A stretch of DNA of 64,000 bases from the NCBI RefSeq assembly GCF_003201815.1, contig NZ_QJKB01000001.1, forward strand, positions 62,001 to 126,000. The letters are read 5' to 3'. Each line of letters starts with the position of its first letter. Position 1 is the first letter of the stretch. Below the pieces are notes generated by a model, which was given only the letters and a program-made list of their open reading frames with translations, had not been told where the DNA came from and did not search any database. Below are positions 36,312 to 45,633 of this stretch, piece by piece. This stretch comes from Undibacterium pigrum (GTDB taxonomy: Bacteria > Pseudomonadota > Gammaproteobacteria > Burkholderiales > Burkholderiaceae_D). The translations under genes and the position numbers were made by a program.

Positions 36312-37157
36312 ATGGCAAGAAAAAAATACCACGAAGAACCAGACAACCATGAGAGGTGGCTGGTTTCTTACGCGGATTTTATTACCTTGCTGTTTGCCTT
36401 CTTTGTCGTCATGTATGCCATATCCTCGTTAAACGAGGGTAAGTACCGGGTCTTGTCCAATTCTCTGACCGGTGCTTTTGGCAAGGTCATGACAGTCAAT
36501 CCCAAGCCTGTCGATGCGCCTAACGAGCAATTGTTGAAGCTTGATCCCTTGCCTTTGGTCAAGAATCGTATCAGCGAGGGTTTGCGTAAAGAGCGGGCGC
36601 AAATGACTACCATGGCCAAGGATATTTTGACTGTGCTGGAACCACTGGTACGTGAAGGCAAGGTACGCGTGACCCAGACCAGTCGCGGTATCACGATAGA
36701 AATCAATGCCAGCCTCTTATTTGCACCGGGTGATGCGCGCCTGAATGTTGATTCCATACAGGCATTGAAGGCAATTGCCGGTGTCCTCAAACTTGATAAT
36801 CATGCTATACAGGTGGAAGGTCATACCGATAACCTGCCTATCAAAAATTCTATTTTCCCTTCAAACTGGGAGCTATCTGCGGTGCGGGCCAGTACGGTAG
36901 CACGTCTGTTGACCGAGAATGGTGTCGATGAATTCAGGGTCACGGCAGTGGGGCAGGGCGCGAAATTGCCTGTGAGCGAGAATGAAACACCCGAGGGCAG
37001 GGCCAGGAACCGGCGTGTGTCTGTAACCATTTTGGCGGTATTGCCAGAGCCAGTAGTGGAAGTGCCGATTGCACCGACACCTGCGGCGACTTCATTGCCC
37101 GCACCAGTTGCACGGCCAACTGCTGCGTCTTTGCCTCAAACGGTAACAGACCCATGA
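36312..37157 (+). CDS. motD: Flagellar stator protein MotD (MotB family)
   Basis: This 281-residue MotB-type stator anchor has one membrane helix with the ion-binding Asp22 in SYADFITLLFAFFVVMYA. A periplasmic plug region and an OmpA-like peptidoglycan-binding domain (EGHTDNLPIKNSIFPSNWE, then the C-terminal GQGAKLPV) follow. It is followed by a Pro/Thr-rich tail. It lies 38 bp after motC. The next genes are convergent. Confidence 0.92.
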   Translation: MARKKYHEEPDNHERWLVSYADFITLLFAFFVVMYAISSLNEGKYRVLSNSLTGAFGKVMTVNPKPVDAPNEQLLKLDPLPLVKNRISEGLRKERAQMTTMAKDILTVLEPLVREGKVRVTQTSRGITIEINASLLFAPGDARLNVDSIQALKAIAGVLKLDNHAIQVEGHTDNLPIKNSIFPSNWELSAVRASTVARLLTENGVDEFRVTAVGQGAKLPVSENETPEGRARNRRVSVTILAVLPEPVVEVPIAPTPAATSLPAPVARPTAASLPQTVTDP

Positions 37158-37279
37158 TTCAGGCGTTAGCCGGAAAAAATAAAACGGGAAAGTGGGTAGC
37201 CGGAGCAATCAATATAAGCTTAAATGCGAGCTTAATGCGGGCTTAAATACACAGCGACGCGCCGTATGTGAAAAGCGCC

Positions 37280-37771
37280 TTAAGTGGCGATATAGCCTTT
37301 GCCAGGCGTGGTCTTGACGGTAGACTGGCCATTCGGGCCATACATGGACCCAGCCTGATTTGTATTTTGCTGCAGCAGATTCAAGGTTGCCTGGTTCAGT
37401 GACAGGCGACGGTTGATCAGTGAGCCATTGGTGCGGTTATCTTCTTTGGCTTGCGCGGTCAATTCCAATAGCGCATCCCAGCTTTTGGCAATGTCAGGGG
37501 TATCAACAGCTTGCTGCAAATAGGCTTGCATGCCTTCTATGTCGGCATTAAAACCCAGGTCATTCAAAAAACGATTACGCTTTTTTTCCAATTCATTCAT
37601 TTTAACGACAAGCTGTCCCTTGCTCTGGGTATAGTCATTGAGCTGGACCACATCGCTCTCTATCAGTGCAGATTGCTCTTTTTTGAGCAAGTCGGCAAGA
37701 GAAGACATGATGCTGACTTCTTCCTGCAGGCATTGTTGGATGGCAGTGTGTCCGGAACTTCTTGTGTTCAT
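37280..37771 (-). CDS. flgN: Flagellar chaperone FlgN
   Basis: This 163-residue helical protein is the export chaperone for the hook-filament junction proteins FlgK and FlgL, which are encoded in this same locus. It has the coiled-coil pattern with LLKKEQSALIESDV and NELEKKRNRFLNDLG and a Gly/Asn-rich tail. It starts one base after the flgM stop, so flgM-flgN is one unit. The stop codon lies within a weak terminator-like hairpin. Confidence 0.85.
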   Translation of the reverse strand: MNTRSSGHTAIQQCLQEEVSIMSSLADLLKKEQSALIESDVVQLNDYTQSKGQLVVKMNELEKKRNRFLNDLGFNADIEGMQAYLQQAVDTPDIAKSWDALLELTAQAKEDNRTNGSLINRRLSLNQATLNLLQQNTNQAGSMYGPNGQSTVKTTPGKGYIAT

Positions 37772-37772
37772 G

Positions 37773-38084
37773 TTATCGTTTTCTGGCGTTGAGCAAATCT
37801 TTAACTGTTTCCAGAAGCCCGTCAGCGACTTTTTCCGAGTTCACTTGAAAGCGCCCTTCGGAAATGGCCAGCTTGATTGCTTCCACCTTCTTCGTCTCAA
37901 ACACGGCACTGCCAGCTTGCGTGTTCTGCAAAGCCTGCAATTGCGTCGAGAGAGTCGAAATCTGTACTTTCGACGAATTAGAATTCGCTACCGGAACCGC
38001 AGTATCAGCGGGTTTTTCCGTGCGAGCCTGTTGCGGGCTGACTGGTAGCCCCGCGGTCTTGTTCAGTGCGTCATCAATTTTCAC
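37773..38084 (-). CDS. flgM: Anti-sigma-28 factor FlgM
   Basis: FlgM binds FliA until the hook is complete and is then exported through the finished basal body. The 103-residue product has the disordered N-terminal half and the C-terminal FliA-binding region (VEAIKLAISEGRFQVNSEKV). It is preceded by an excellent sigma-28 promoter, so FliA activates its own inhibitor, as in E. coli and Salmonella. Confidence 0.92.
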   Translation of the reverse strand: MKIDDALNKTAGLPVSPQQARTEKPADTAVPVANSNSSKVQISTLSTQLQALQNTQAGSAVFETKKVEAIKLAISEGRFQVNSEKVADGLLETVKDLLNARKR

Positions 38085-38128
38085 AGCGATACCCTCTAGT
38101 GTGGGACTTACAAAGATCTACATCCAGT

Positions 38129-38155
38129 TTATCGGCCGTGTAATTTTAAACTTTA
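38129..38155 (-). promoter_or_regulatory. Sigma-28 (FliA) promoter of flgM
   Basis: On the minus strand this reads TAAA-N15-GCCGATAA: TAAA is at 38152-38155 and GCCGATAA at 38129-38136, separated by 15 bases. This matches the sigma-28 consensus exactly in both boxes. The predicted start is about 40 bases before the flgM ATG. Confidence 0.9.
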
Positions 38156-38221
38156 ACCTTACTGTGAAAAAATATTGCATTCACTTAATTCTGCCTGCTT
38201 AAACTTTGCAATTACTTGCTA

Positions 38222-38950
38222 TTAGTAAATTATTTCTATAATGCCACCATTTTTTGCAACACCGCTAATGGTCTGGCCAGAATTGGTTTTTGCCTTAGCG
38301 ACTTGGCCATCGGCCGCATTATTGAGTGCGATGGCATCCGTTGCTACCTGGAAACCCGGGCCAGAACTGACGACCCGCACAGATTGCCCCTGTTGTACTA
38401 CTACCGGGTTTTTTAATGCATCTATACGCATGACACTGCCAGAAGCCAGGGAAACCTGCATGCTTTTTCCTATGGCTTGTTCAGGAGCAGTAATGACACC
38501 GGCAGGCAGTTTTGAGATATCGCCCCTGACTTTGCTCAAGTCTGAGAGGGCAATGACTTGCCCCTGAACAAGTGCATTGGCAGCAACATAATAATCTGCC
38601 GTGACTTGTACATTGGCTTGCAGATAGACCAGCCAGGCAGTGGGTGCGGTGCAGCGTATGGCGAGCGTCACTTTGCCCCAGGGTTTGCTGCCTGGTAACA
38701 TATAGGGGCTAGGGCTGTCGCAAGCCTGCAAATTAAGCCGTTTATCAACTTCACCCACGGTGACCTGTACCTGACCACTCGTGCCAGATGCCTGCTGCGT
38801 CAGAAAATCCAGCGCAATCTGGCGTAACTGGCTGGTATCTTGCGGCGCACTGACAGGCGCAGCCTGGCTGATGCCAGTCAGGCATGCCAGTACCAGCGCT
38901 AACACTTGTCTGCTGGCGAGTTTGCCAACTATCTTTGCGGCTTTCATCAT
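38222..38950 (-). CDS. flgA: Flagellar P-ring assembly chaperone FlgA
   Basis: FlgA is the periplasmic chaperone that helps FlgI form the P ring. The 242-residue product has a signal peptide ending near SQAAP (about residue 30) and the SAF-type C-terminal domain with VVAANALVQGQVIALSDL-like sequence and SVRVVSSGPGFQVAT. It lies upstream of flgM on the same strand, the usual flgA-flgM-flgN order, and is divergent from flgB. Confidence 0.94.
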   Translation of the reverse strand: MMKAAKIVGKLASRQVLALVLACLTGISQAAPVSAPQDTSQLRQIALDFLTQQASGTSGQVQVTVGEVDKRLNLQACDSPSPYMLPGSKPWGKVTLAIRCTAPTAWLVYLQANVQVTADYYVAANALVQGQVIALSDLSKVRGDISKLPAGVITAPEQAIGKSMQVSLASGSVMRIDALKNPVVVQQGQSVRVVSSGPGFQVATDAIALNNAADGQVAKAKTNSGQTISGVAKNGGIIEIIY

Positions 38951-39146
38951 GATTTCCTGCCTGGGTTGTTCTGAACTCCATTTTAGGATTCACAGATTTT
39001 TTTGAATGCGTGAATAAACGGGTTTTTCCCTTTCTGCTTGCCTGATCAAACTTGCGTGGTGACGAATAAGATGCAAGGTATAGAAAACCCTTGTGTGCCT
39101 TGAATGTTGAAATACTGCCCGGGGCGCAAGAGTAAAGGAGAGCAAG

Positions 39147-39551
39147 ATGGCTGGCAAACTAGATGACTATTTCCGCTTCCACGAGACTGCACTTTCAGTC
39201 CGGGGACAGCGTCAGCAATTGCTGGCATCCAATATTGCCAATGCTGACACACCTAATTACAAGGCCAGGGATGTTGATTTTGCCCGTGCACTCAGTAATG
39301 CTCTGGGGCAAAACCTGACGCAGTCGCCTACGGTTTTGAATAAAACCGCCAGCCAGCATATTGATACCCCAGGTGCCATAGGTGGTGTGGCAGCGCAATA
39401 CAGGCCTACCGTGCAGGGCAGTGTGGATGGCAATACCGTAGACATGGACGTGGAGCGCAATCAGTTCACTGACAATGCGCTACGGTATGAGGCCAGCCTG
39501 ACCATTATCAATATGCAGATCAAAGGTCTGCTGGCAGCCATACAGGGATAA
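39147..39551 (+). CDS. flgB: Flagellar proximal rod protein FlgB
   Basis: This 134-residue rod protein has the flagellar N-terminal motif LASNIANADTPNYKARDVDF and a C-terminal helix. A strong AAAGGAG ribosome-binding sequence lies just upstream. It is the first gene of the flgBCDEFGHIJKL run on +. Confidence 0.95.
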   Translation: MAGKLDDYFRFHETALSVRGQRQQLLASNIANADTPNYKARDVDFARALSNALGQNLTQSPTVLNKTASQHIDTPGAIGGVAAQYRPTVQGSVDGNTVDMDVERNQFTDNALRYEASLTIINMQIKGLLAAIQG

Positions 39552-39566
39552 TCAAGGATAACCATT

Positions 39567-39971
39567 ATGTCACTCTTTAATGTCTTTAATGTTGCCGGTT
39601 CAGCCATGAGTGCGCAGTCACAGCGCCTGAACGTGGTCACCAGCAATCTGGCCAATGCGGATAGTGTCACCAGTTCAGACGGCACGCCTTACAAAGCCAA
39701 GCAGGTTGTATTTAGTGCGGTGCCCGTTGCAGGCACGACTTCGACTGCGGTTAAGGTAAATGAGGTTGTAGAAGACACCAATCCGCCTAAACTGATGTAT
39801 GACCCTAAGCACCCGATGGCGGATGAAAAGGGTTATGTCGCCATGCCAAATGTGAATGTGGTGGAAGAAATGGTGAATATGATTTCGGCATCACGTTCAT
39901 ATCAAAACAATGTAGAAGTCATGAATGCAGCAAAAACCATGCTGCTGAAAACCTTGACTTTAGGGCAATAA
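39567..39971 (+). CDS. flgC: Flagellar proximal rod protein FlgC
   Basis: This 134-residue rod protein has the N-terminal [20 protein letters not shown] and the C-terminal [19 protein letters not shown], which are the hallmark rod/hook segments. It starts 15 bp after flgB. Confidence 0.95.
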   Translation: MSLFNVFNVAGSAMSAQSQRLNVVTSNLANADSVTSSDGTPYKAKQVVFSAVPVAGTTSTAVKVNEVVEDTNPPKLMYDPKHPMADEKGYVAMPNVNVVEEMVNMISASRSYQNNVEVMNAAKTMLLKTLTLGQ

Positions 39972-39993
39972 GATTTTCTGTAAGGAATAGATC

Positions 39994-40668
39994 ATGGCTA
40001 CCAGTGGCGTACAAAGCAGCACCGTTGATCCAGCATTGCTGACAACGATGAACGGGGCAAAAGCTTCGACGAATTCGACAGAAGATGCGAAAAACACCTT
40101 CATGACTTTGCTGGTGACCCAGCTCAAGAATCAAGACCCGCTGAACCCTATGGACAATGCCCAGGTGACGAGTCAACTGGCGCAATTGTCGACGGTTTCG
40201 GGCATCGACAAGTTGAATGCTTCTGTCACTGCGCTGGGAGCCAGTTTCCAGAGCGGGCAAAACCTGCAGGCTGCCAATATGATAGGCCACGGTGTAATTG
40301 CACCGGGCAATGCCATGATAGTCACAGAAGGCAAGGGTATTTACGGCGTTGAATTGCCACAGGCTGCTACTAAGGTAGATGTGGTGATACGTGACAGCTC
40401 AGATGCTGTCGTCAGGAAAATAAGCCTGGGCGCCTTGCCACAGGGTGTGAATACCCTGACCTGGGATGGCAAGACCGACGCCGGTACCACAGCTGCCAAT
40501 GGCGCATACAAATTTGAATTTGTCGCCAATGCAGCAGATAAAAAATTGACGACCACCAGTCTGGCATTTGGCGTGGTGTCGAGCATTACCTCAAGCTCCC
40601 AGGGCTTGAAGCTCAGCTTGCCAAATATTGGTGATATCAGTATGAATGATGTAAGACAAATCTATTGA
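39994..40668 (+). CDS. flgD: Flagellar hook cap protein FlgD
   Basis: FlgD caps the growing hook and is lost when FlgK is added. The 224-residue product has the N-terminal MTLLVTQLKNQDPLNPMDNA and the FlgD Ig/Tudor-like domain ending in DVRQIY. It is normal in length and position. Confidence 0.95.
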   Translation: MATSGVQSSTVDPALLTTMNGAKASTNSTEDAKNTFMTLLVTQLKNQDPLNPMDNAQVTSQLAQLSTVSGIDKLNASVTALGASFQSGQNLQAANMIGHGVIAPGNAMIVTEGKGIYGVELPQAATKVDVVIRDSSDAVVRKISLGALPQGVNTLTWDGKTDAGTTAANGAYKFEFVANAADKKLTTTSLAFGVVSSITSSSQGLKLSLPNIGDISMNDVRQIY

Positions 40669-40740
40669 TCCTTGGAGTAATCCTGTATCAAATCCTGCAG
40701 TAAAAAGTGAATGAACTAGCCTAAGTAAGGGAGAAATATC

Positions 40741-42078
40741 ATGGGTTTTCAACAAGGACTGAGTGGACTTAATGCCGCTTCCAAATCCCTGGATGTGATT
40801 GGTAATAATATTGCCAATGCCAGCACCGTGGGTTTCAAGCAAGGACAAACGCAATTTGCCGACGTTTATGCCAACTCGCTGAATGGCTCTTCCGCAGGTA
40901 CTGTGGGTATTGGTACCAAGGTATCCGGCGTTGTGCAGCAATTCACTCAGGGGAATATCTCGACGACGAATAACCCGCTTGATATTGCGATCAACGGTGG
41001 CGGCTTCTTCCGCATGTCGACCAATGGCGCAATTACCTATACACGCAATGGCCAGTTCCAGCTGGACAAGCTGGGTAATATCGTCAATGCACAGGGTGCG
41101 CAATTGACGGGTTATGTGGCCAATGCTGCGGGTGTTTTGTCTACCGGTGCTGCTGCGCCTATCAATATCAATACAGCTGATATTCCACCAGCACAGACAG
41201 CAACCATCAATGCCGTCATGAACCTGGATTCACGCAAACTGGTTCCGGGTACGCAATTGCCAGTGACTATCCCACCAGTGATTACGCCTATTGCGTTTAG
41301 TCCAACAGATCCAACGACTTATAGTAGTTCTACCTCAATCGCTGTGTTCGACAGCTTGGGTAATTCACATGTGGTCCAGTCATTCTTTGTGAAGCGCGAC
41401 AATATTAACCCGGCTCCTCCAACTCCACCTGTCACCATAGAATGGGATGTATTTGCTACGGTAGACGGCGTTCTGATTGCAGGTGCTGGTGCCACCGCGA
41501 ATTCCGTTACCCGCCTCGGCTTTGATAATCTGGGTAGATTGAGTAATGTGACGCCACAGTTTTCTGCAACTGATCCGCGTGCAACCACGTTGACAGTGCC
41601 TGTCAGTACAGGTGCGGTGACGCCAATTAATACGACGCTGGATATCAAATACGATTTCACCGGCACGACGCAATTCGGTTCTGATTTCAGCGTCAGTAAG
41701 AATACCCAGGATGGTTATGCCTCCGGCAAACTTGCAAAGTTCAATACGGCCAAGGATGGCACTATCGTCGGTAGCTACACCAACGGCAAGACTGCAGTGC
41801 TGGCGCAAGTTGTCCTGGCGAATTTCACCAATCCTAATGGCTTGCAATCGACTGGTGACAATCAGTGGATAGAAACAGCAACCTCTGGCAATGCGCTGGT
41901 CGGGCCACCAAATTCTGGCGCACTGGGAACCCTGACTTCGTCTGCAACAGAAGATTCCAATACTGATTTGACAGGTGAACTGGTGAACATGATCACGGCA
42001 CAACGTGTCTATCAGGCCAATGCGCAGACCATTAAAACCCAGGATCAGGTTTTGCAGACGCTGGTTAACCTGCGTTAA
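40741..42078 (+). CDS. flgE: Flagellar hook protein FlgE
   Basis: FlgE builds the curved hook. The 445-residue product opens with GFQQGLSGLNAASKSLDVIG and ends with the helical ANAQTIKTQDQVLQTLVNLR. The middle has Thr/Asn/Val-rich hook domains. A GGGAG ribosome-binding sequence is just upstream at about 40729. Confidence 0.96.
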   Translation: MGFQQGLSGLNAASKSLDVIGNNIANASTVGFKQGQTQFADVYANSLNGSSAGTVGIGTKVSGVVQQFTQGNISTTNNPLDIAINGGGFFRMSTNGAITYTRNGQFQLDKLGNIVNAQGAQLTGYVANAAGVLSTGAAAPININTADIPPAQTATINAVMNLDSRKLVPGTQLPVTIPPVITPIAFSPTDPTTYSSSTSIAVFDSLGNSHVVQSFFVKRDNINPAPPTPPVTIEWDVFATVDGVLIAGAGATANSVTRLGFDNLGRLSNVTPQFSATDPRATTLTVPVSTGAVTPINTTLDIKYDFTGTTQFGSDFSVSKNTQDGYASGKLAKFNTAKDGTIVGSYTNGKTAVLAQVVLANFTNPNGLQSTGDNQWIETATSGNALVGPPNSGALGTLTSSATEDSNTDLTGELVNMITAQRVYQANAQTIKTQDQVLQTLVNLR

Positions 42079-42153
42079 TAGTGAAGTTTTTTATCTGCAT
42101 TGATATGTGTGTTTTAAACCGTATCTTAAACTTTAAGAGAACAGGAGCAGCTC

Positions 42154-42894
42154 ATGGATAGACTGGTATATACCGCGATGACCGGTGCCAAGCATATCCT
42201 TGAGCAGCAGGCCACCGTTTCACATAATCTGGCAAATGTCTCGACGACTGGTTTTCGGGCGCAACTGGATTCTTTCCGTGCCGTGCCAGTCAAGAGCGAT
42301 GGCTTGCCTACCCGCGCCTTTGTCGTCGATGCTACGGTAGGCACGGATTTTTCTACTGGTGCCATGCAAATCACGGGCCGTGAGCTGGATGTGGCAGTGC
42401 AGGGCAAGGGCTGGCTGGCGGTGGAAATGCCGGATGGAACAGAGTCATTCACTCGCCACGGCAGCCTGAAAATCAACGAGAACGGTATCTTGCAAACCCA
42501 GAGTGGCCTGAATGTTGTGGGTGATGGCGGGCCTATTACTGTACCGCCCGAAGTATCAATTGCCATAGCCAAGGACGGTACGGTATCGACTGTCCCCACT
42601 GGCACCACGCCAAACGCGGTGCAGGTCATAGGTCGTCTGAAACTGGTCAACCCGCCTGAAGAGAATCTGGTGCGGGGCGATGATGGCTTATTCAAAACCA
42701 AGGATGGTACAGCCGTTGATGCCGATCCCCTGGTGGGAGTGGCTGGCGGCATGCTGGAAAACAGTAATGTGAATGTCGTCGAATCCATGGTCAATATGAT
42801 CAACCTGGCGCGCAGCTTTGAAATGCAAATGAAACTTTTGCAGAATGCCGAGAATAACGCCACTAAAGCCAGTCAGATCCTGACTTTGAGTTAA
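42154..42894 (+). CDS. flgF: Flagellar rod protein FlgF
   Basis: This 246-residue rod protein has MDRLVYTAMTGAKHILEQQ at the N-terminus and the C-terminal SNVNVVESMVNMINLARSF. It is normal in size and lies between flgE and flgG as usual. Confidence 0.95.
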   Translation: MDRLVYTAMTGAKHILEQQATVSHNLANVSTTGFRAQLDSFRAVPVKSDGLPTRAFVVDATVGTDFSTGAMQITGRELDVAVQGKGWLAVEMPDGTESFTRHGSLKINENGILQTQSGLNVVGDGGPITVPPEVSIAIAKDGTVSTVPTGTTPNAVQVIGRLKLVNPPEENLVRGDDGLFKTKDGTAVDADPLVGVAGGMLENSNVNVVESMVNMINLARSFEMQMKLLQNAENNATKASQILTLS

Positions 42895-42985
42895 GTGCTT
42901 ATGTAGCACAATAGCCTTGTAGAAGTCTTTGCTATCAACATCAATCAGGCAAAGTAAAAACACGCAAGGCAAAAAGGGGAAAGCA

Positions 42986-43768
42986 ATGATACGTTCACTA
43001 TGGATAGCCAAGACTGGTCTTGATGCGCAACAAACGCAGATGGATGTCGTGTCCAATAACCTGGCCAACGTCAGCACCAATGGCTTCAAGCGTTCACGTG
43101 CCGTGTTCGAAGATTTGCTGTACCAAAATATACGCCAGCCTGGCGCACAAAGTTCACAGCAAACACAATTGCCTTCTGGTTTGCAATTGGGTGTTGGTGT
43201 CCGCCCAGTGGCGACAGAGAAGATTTTTACACAAGGTAATTTGCAGCAAACTGGTAATAGCAAGGACGTGGCAATTCAGGGCCAGGGCTTTTTCCAAGTG
43301 CTGATGCCGGATGGTACGACTGGCTATACCAGGGATGGTTCTTTCCAGACCGATAGCCAGGGACAACTGGTTACCTCCAGCGGCTTCGTGATACAGCCAG
43401 CGATTACCATTCCTGCCAATGCACAATCCATCACCGTTGCGCGTGACGGCACAGTGTCTGTGACACAGCCAGGTTCGGTCGCTCCGGTACAGGTTGGCTC
43501 TTTGCAGCTCGCCACTTTTATCAACCCAGCTGGTTTGATGGCACTGGGTGAAAACCTGTATGTGGAAACTGCGGCGTCGGGCAATCCTGGCACCAATACC
43601 CCCGGCACCAATGGCGCGGGTTTGCTGGTGCAAAGCTTTGTTGAAACTTCCAATGTCAATGTGGCGGAAGAGCTGGTTAACATGATACAGACCCAGCGCG
43701 CTTATGAAATCAATAGCAAGGCAATCACCACTTCAGACCAGATGTTGCAACGTCTGTCACAACTCTGA
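42986..43768 (+). CDS. flgG: Flagellar distal rod protein FlgG
   Basis: The ATG at 42986 with AAGGGGAAAG upstream gives 260 residues, the standard FlgG length; an in-frame start at 42929 would add a non-conserved leader. The N-terminus [20 protein letters not shown] and the C-terminus [19 protein letters not shown] are typical of the distal rod protein. Confidence 0.96.
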   Translation: MIRSLWIAKTGLDAQQTQMDVVSNNLANVSTNGFKRSRAVFEDLLYQNIRQPGAQSSQQTQLPSGLQLGVGVRPVATEKIFTQGNLQQTGNSKDVAIQGQGFFQVLMPDGTTGYTRDGSFQTDSQGQLVTSSGFVIQPAITIPANAQSITVARDGTVSVTQPGSVAPVQVGSLQLATFINPAGLMALGENLYVETAASGNPGTNTPGTNGAGLLVQSFVETSNVNVAEELVNMIQTQRAYEINSKAITTSDQMLQRLSQL

Positions 43769-43810
43769 TCTCTGATACCTGATTTATGCTTTCTGGCGAA
43801 TGAGTACATC

Positions 43811-44476
43811 ATGACTTATACAAAATTATTTTTATTGTTTCCTGTGCTGGCATTGACGGCATGTGCCATGACGCCACCACCTATCGTGCATCAGCCTACA
43901 TCAATCCCCGCGCAATCGGCTAAGCCACAAAGACAGGCGAACGGCGCAATTTTCCAGCAGGCGAGTTATCGCCCCTTGTATGAAGATGCCAAGGCACGCA
44001 TGGTCGGCGACATATTGACAATTTCCATCGTCGAAAAAACTTCAGCAGGCAAAGCGGCGGCAGCTTCAAACAGTAAAACTGGTGCAGCCTCTTTTGCAGC
44101 ACCTACCGTATTTGGTGTCCCTGCGACTACCACGGCACAAGCTGCTCTGGCGACATCTTCATCGACCAAGTACGATGAAAAAGGTGCACAAACTGCCAGT
44201 AATAATTTCACCGGCACGATTGCTGTGACGGTGATCGATGTCATGCCAAACGGTAATTTGCTCGTCAGCGGTGAGAAGCAACTGGCCTTTGATAAAGGGG
44301 CAGAGTTTGTGCGCTTTTCTGGTGTCATCAATCCCACCACCATTGCTGCTGGCAATGTGGTCGCTTCTACACAGGTTGCTGACGCACGTTTTGAATACCG
44401 TTCAACTTCGCGACTCGATACGACTGAAATGAGTTCCATGCTGTCACGGTTTTTCCTTAGCTTCCTTCCTTTATAG
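43811..44476 (+). CDS. flgH: Flagellar L-ring lipoprotein FlgH
   Basis: FlgH forms the outer-membrane L ring. The 221-residue product has a lipoprotein signal with the lipobox LTAC (Cys19 as acyl site) and the conserved VGDILTISIVEKTSAGKAA. The stop TAG overlaps the GTG that could start flgI, so the pair is tightly coupled. Confidence 0.95.
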   Translation: MTYTKLFLLFPVLALTACAMTPPPIVHQPTSIPAQSAKPQRQANGAIFQQASYRPLYEDAKARMVGDILTISIVEKTSAGKAAAASNSKTGAASFAAPTVFGVPATTTAQAALATSSSTKYDEKGAQTASNNFTGTIAVTVIDVMPNGNLLVSGEKQLAFDKGAEFVRFSGVINPTTIAAGNVVASTQVADARFEYRSTSRLDTTEMSSMLSRFFLSFLPL

Positions 44477-44496
44477 TGAATGGTCAGGGTAGTTTT

Positions 44497-45624
44497 ATGA
44501 GCGCACTTTTCCCATCAAAAATGATCAAGGCTGTCATGCTGGCCATGGCGGTAATGGTCGCACTGATCGCACCGGAAAGTCGTGCAGAGCGCATCAAGGA
44601 CCTGGCCAGTATCCAGGGCGTGCGACAAAATCAATTGCTGGGTTATGGCCTGGTGGTAGGTCTGGATGGTAGTGGTGACCAGACTACGCAAACCCCATTT
44701 ACTGTACAAAGCATCATCAGCATGATGCAGCAACTGGGTGTTGCCATCCCGGTTGGAACCAGCCTGCAATTAAAGAATGTGGCTGCGGTCATGGTCACCA
44801 CTTCCTTGCCTGCATTTGCCCAGCCCGGGCAGACTCTGGATATTACCGTTTCATCCATGGGTAATGCAAAGAGCTTGCGTGGCGGTACTTTGTTGATGAC
44901 ACCATTAAAAGGTGCAGATAACCAGATTTATGCGATGGCACAAGGCAATGTGCTCGTCGGCGGTGTTGGAGCTGCTGCCAATGGCAGCAAAGCACAGGTG
45001 AATCATTTAAGCGTAGGTAAAATTTCTTCCGGTGCGACGGTGGAGCGGGCTGTGCCAAATTCTGTTGCGCAAGGCACCAGCGTACAGCTGGATTTGAATA
45101 CTTCTGACTTTTCTACTGCCAGCCGTGTTGTGGATGCCATTAACCGTCGTTTTGGTCCGGATACCGCAGCAGCGATGGATGGCCGTGTGATACAGGTGAA
45201 AGCACCGGTATCTGCCGATCAGCGCGTGGCATTTTTGGGTAATCTGGAAAACATCGACGTGACACCCGCACAGATGGCGGCTAAAGTCATCCTGAATGCC
45301 AGGACAGGTTCTATCGTCATGAACCAGGCTGTGACACTGGAAACCTGTGCCGTCGCACATGGCAACCTGTCTGTCGTGATCAATACAGATAATACAGTTA
45401 GCCAGCCAAATGCCCTGGCTGCAGGACAAACAGCGCCTACAGCCAATTCAACAGTGAGCATTACTAAAGATCCGGGTCAGTTATTGATGCTGAAAGCGGG
45501 CGTGTCTTTGGCTGAAGTGGTAAAGGCACTCAATGCGATTGGTGCTACGCCGCAAGATCTGCTGTCGATACTGCAGGCAATCAAGGCATCTGGTGCCTTG
45601 CGCGCCGACCTGGAAATTATCTAA
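44497..45624 (+). CDS. flgI: Flagellar P-ring protein FlgI
   Basis: FlgI forms the periplasmic P ring with FlgA's help. The ATG at 44497 gives 375 residues with a signal peptide (MIKAVMLAMAVMVALIAPES around residues 9-28). The mature start ERIKDLASIQGVRQNQLLGY and GLDGSGDQTTQTPFT are characteristic. A GTG at 44476 that overlaps the flgH stop is also in frame. Confidence 0.95.
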   Translation: MSALFPSKMIKAVMLAMAVMVALIAPESRAERIKDLASIQGVRQNQLLGYGLVVGLDGSGDQTTQTPFTVQSIISMMQQLGVAIPVGTSLQLKNVAAVMVTTSLPAFAQPGQTLDITVSSMGNAKSLRGGTLLMTPLKGADNQIYAMAQGNVLVGGVGAAANGSKAQVNHLSVGKISSGATVERAVPNSVAQGTSVQLDLNTSDFSTASRVVDAINRRFGPDTAAAMDGRVIQVKAPVSADQRVAFLGNLENIDVTPAQMAAKVILNARTGSIVMNQAVTLETCAVAHGNLSVVINTDNTVSQPNALAAGQTAPTANSTVSITKDPGQLLMLKAGVSLAEVVKALNAIGATPQDLLSILQAIKASGALRADLEII

Positions 45625-45633
45625 GGAATCGTG

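Noticed and set aside
37218-37248. Three GCTTAA copies between motD and flgN as a repeat element
   Set aside because: The copies are short and imperfectly spaced, with no palindromic or known REP structure.
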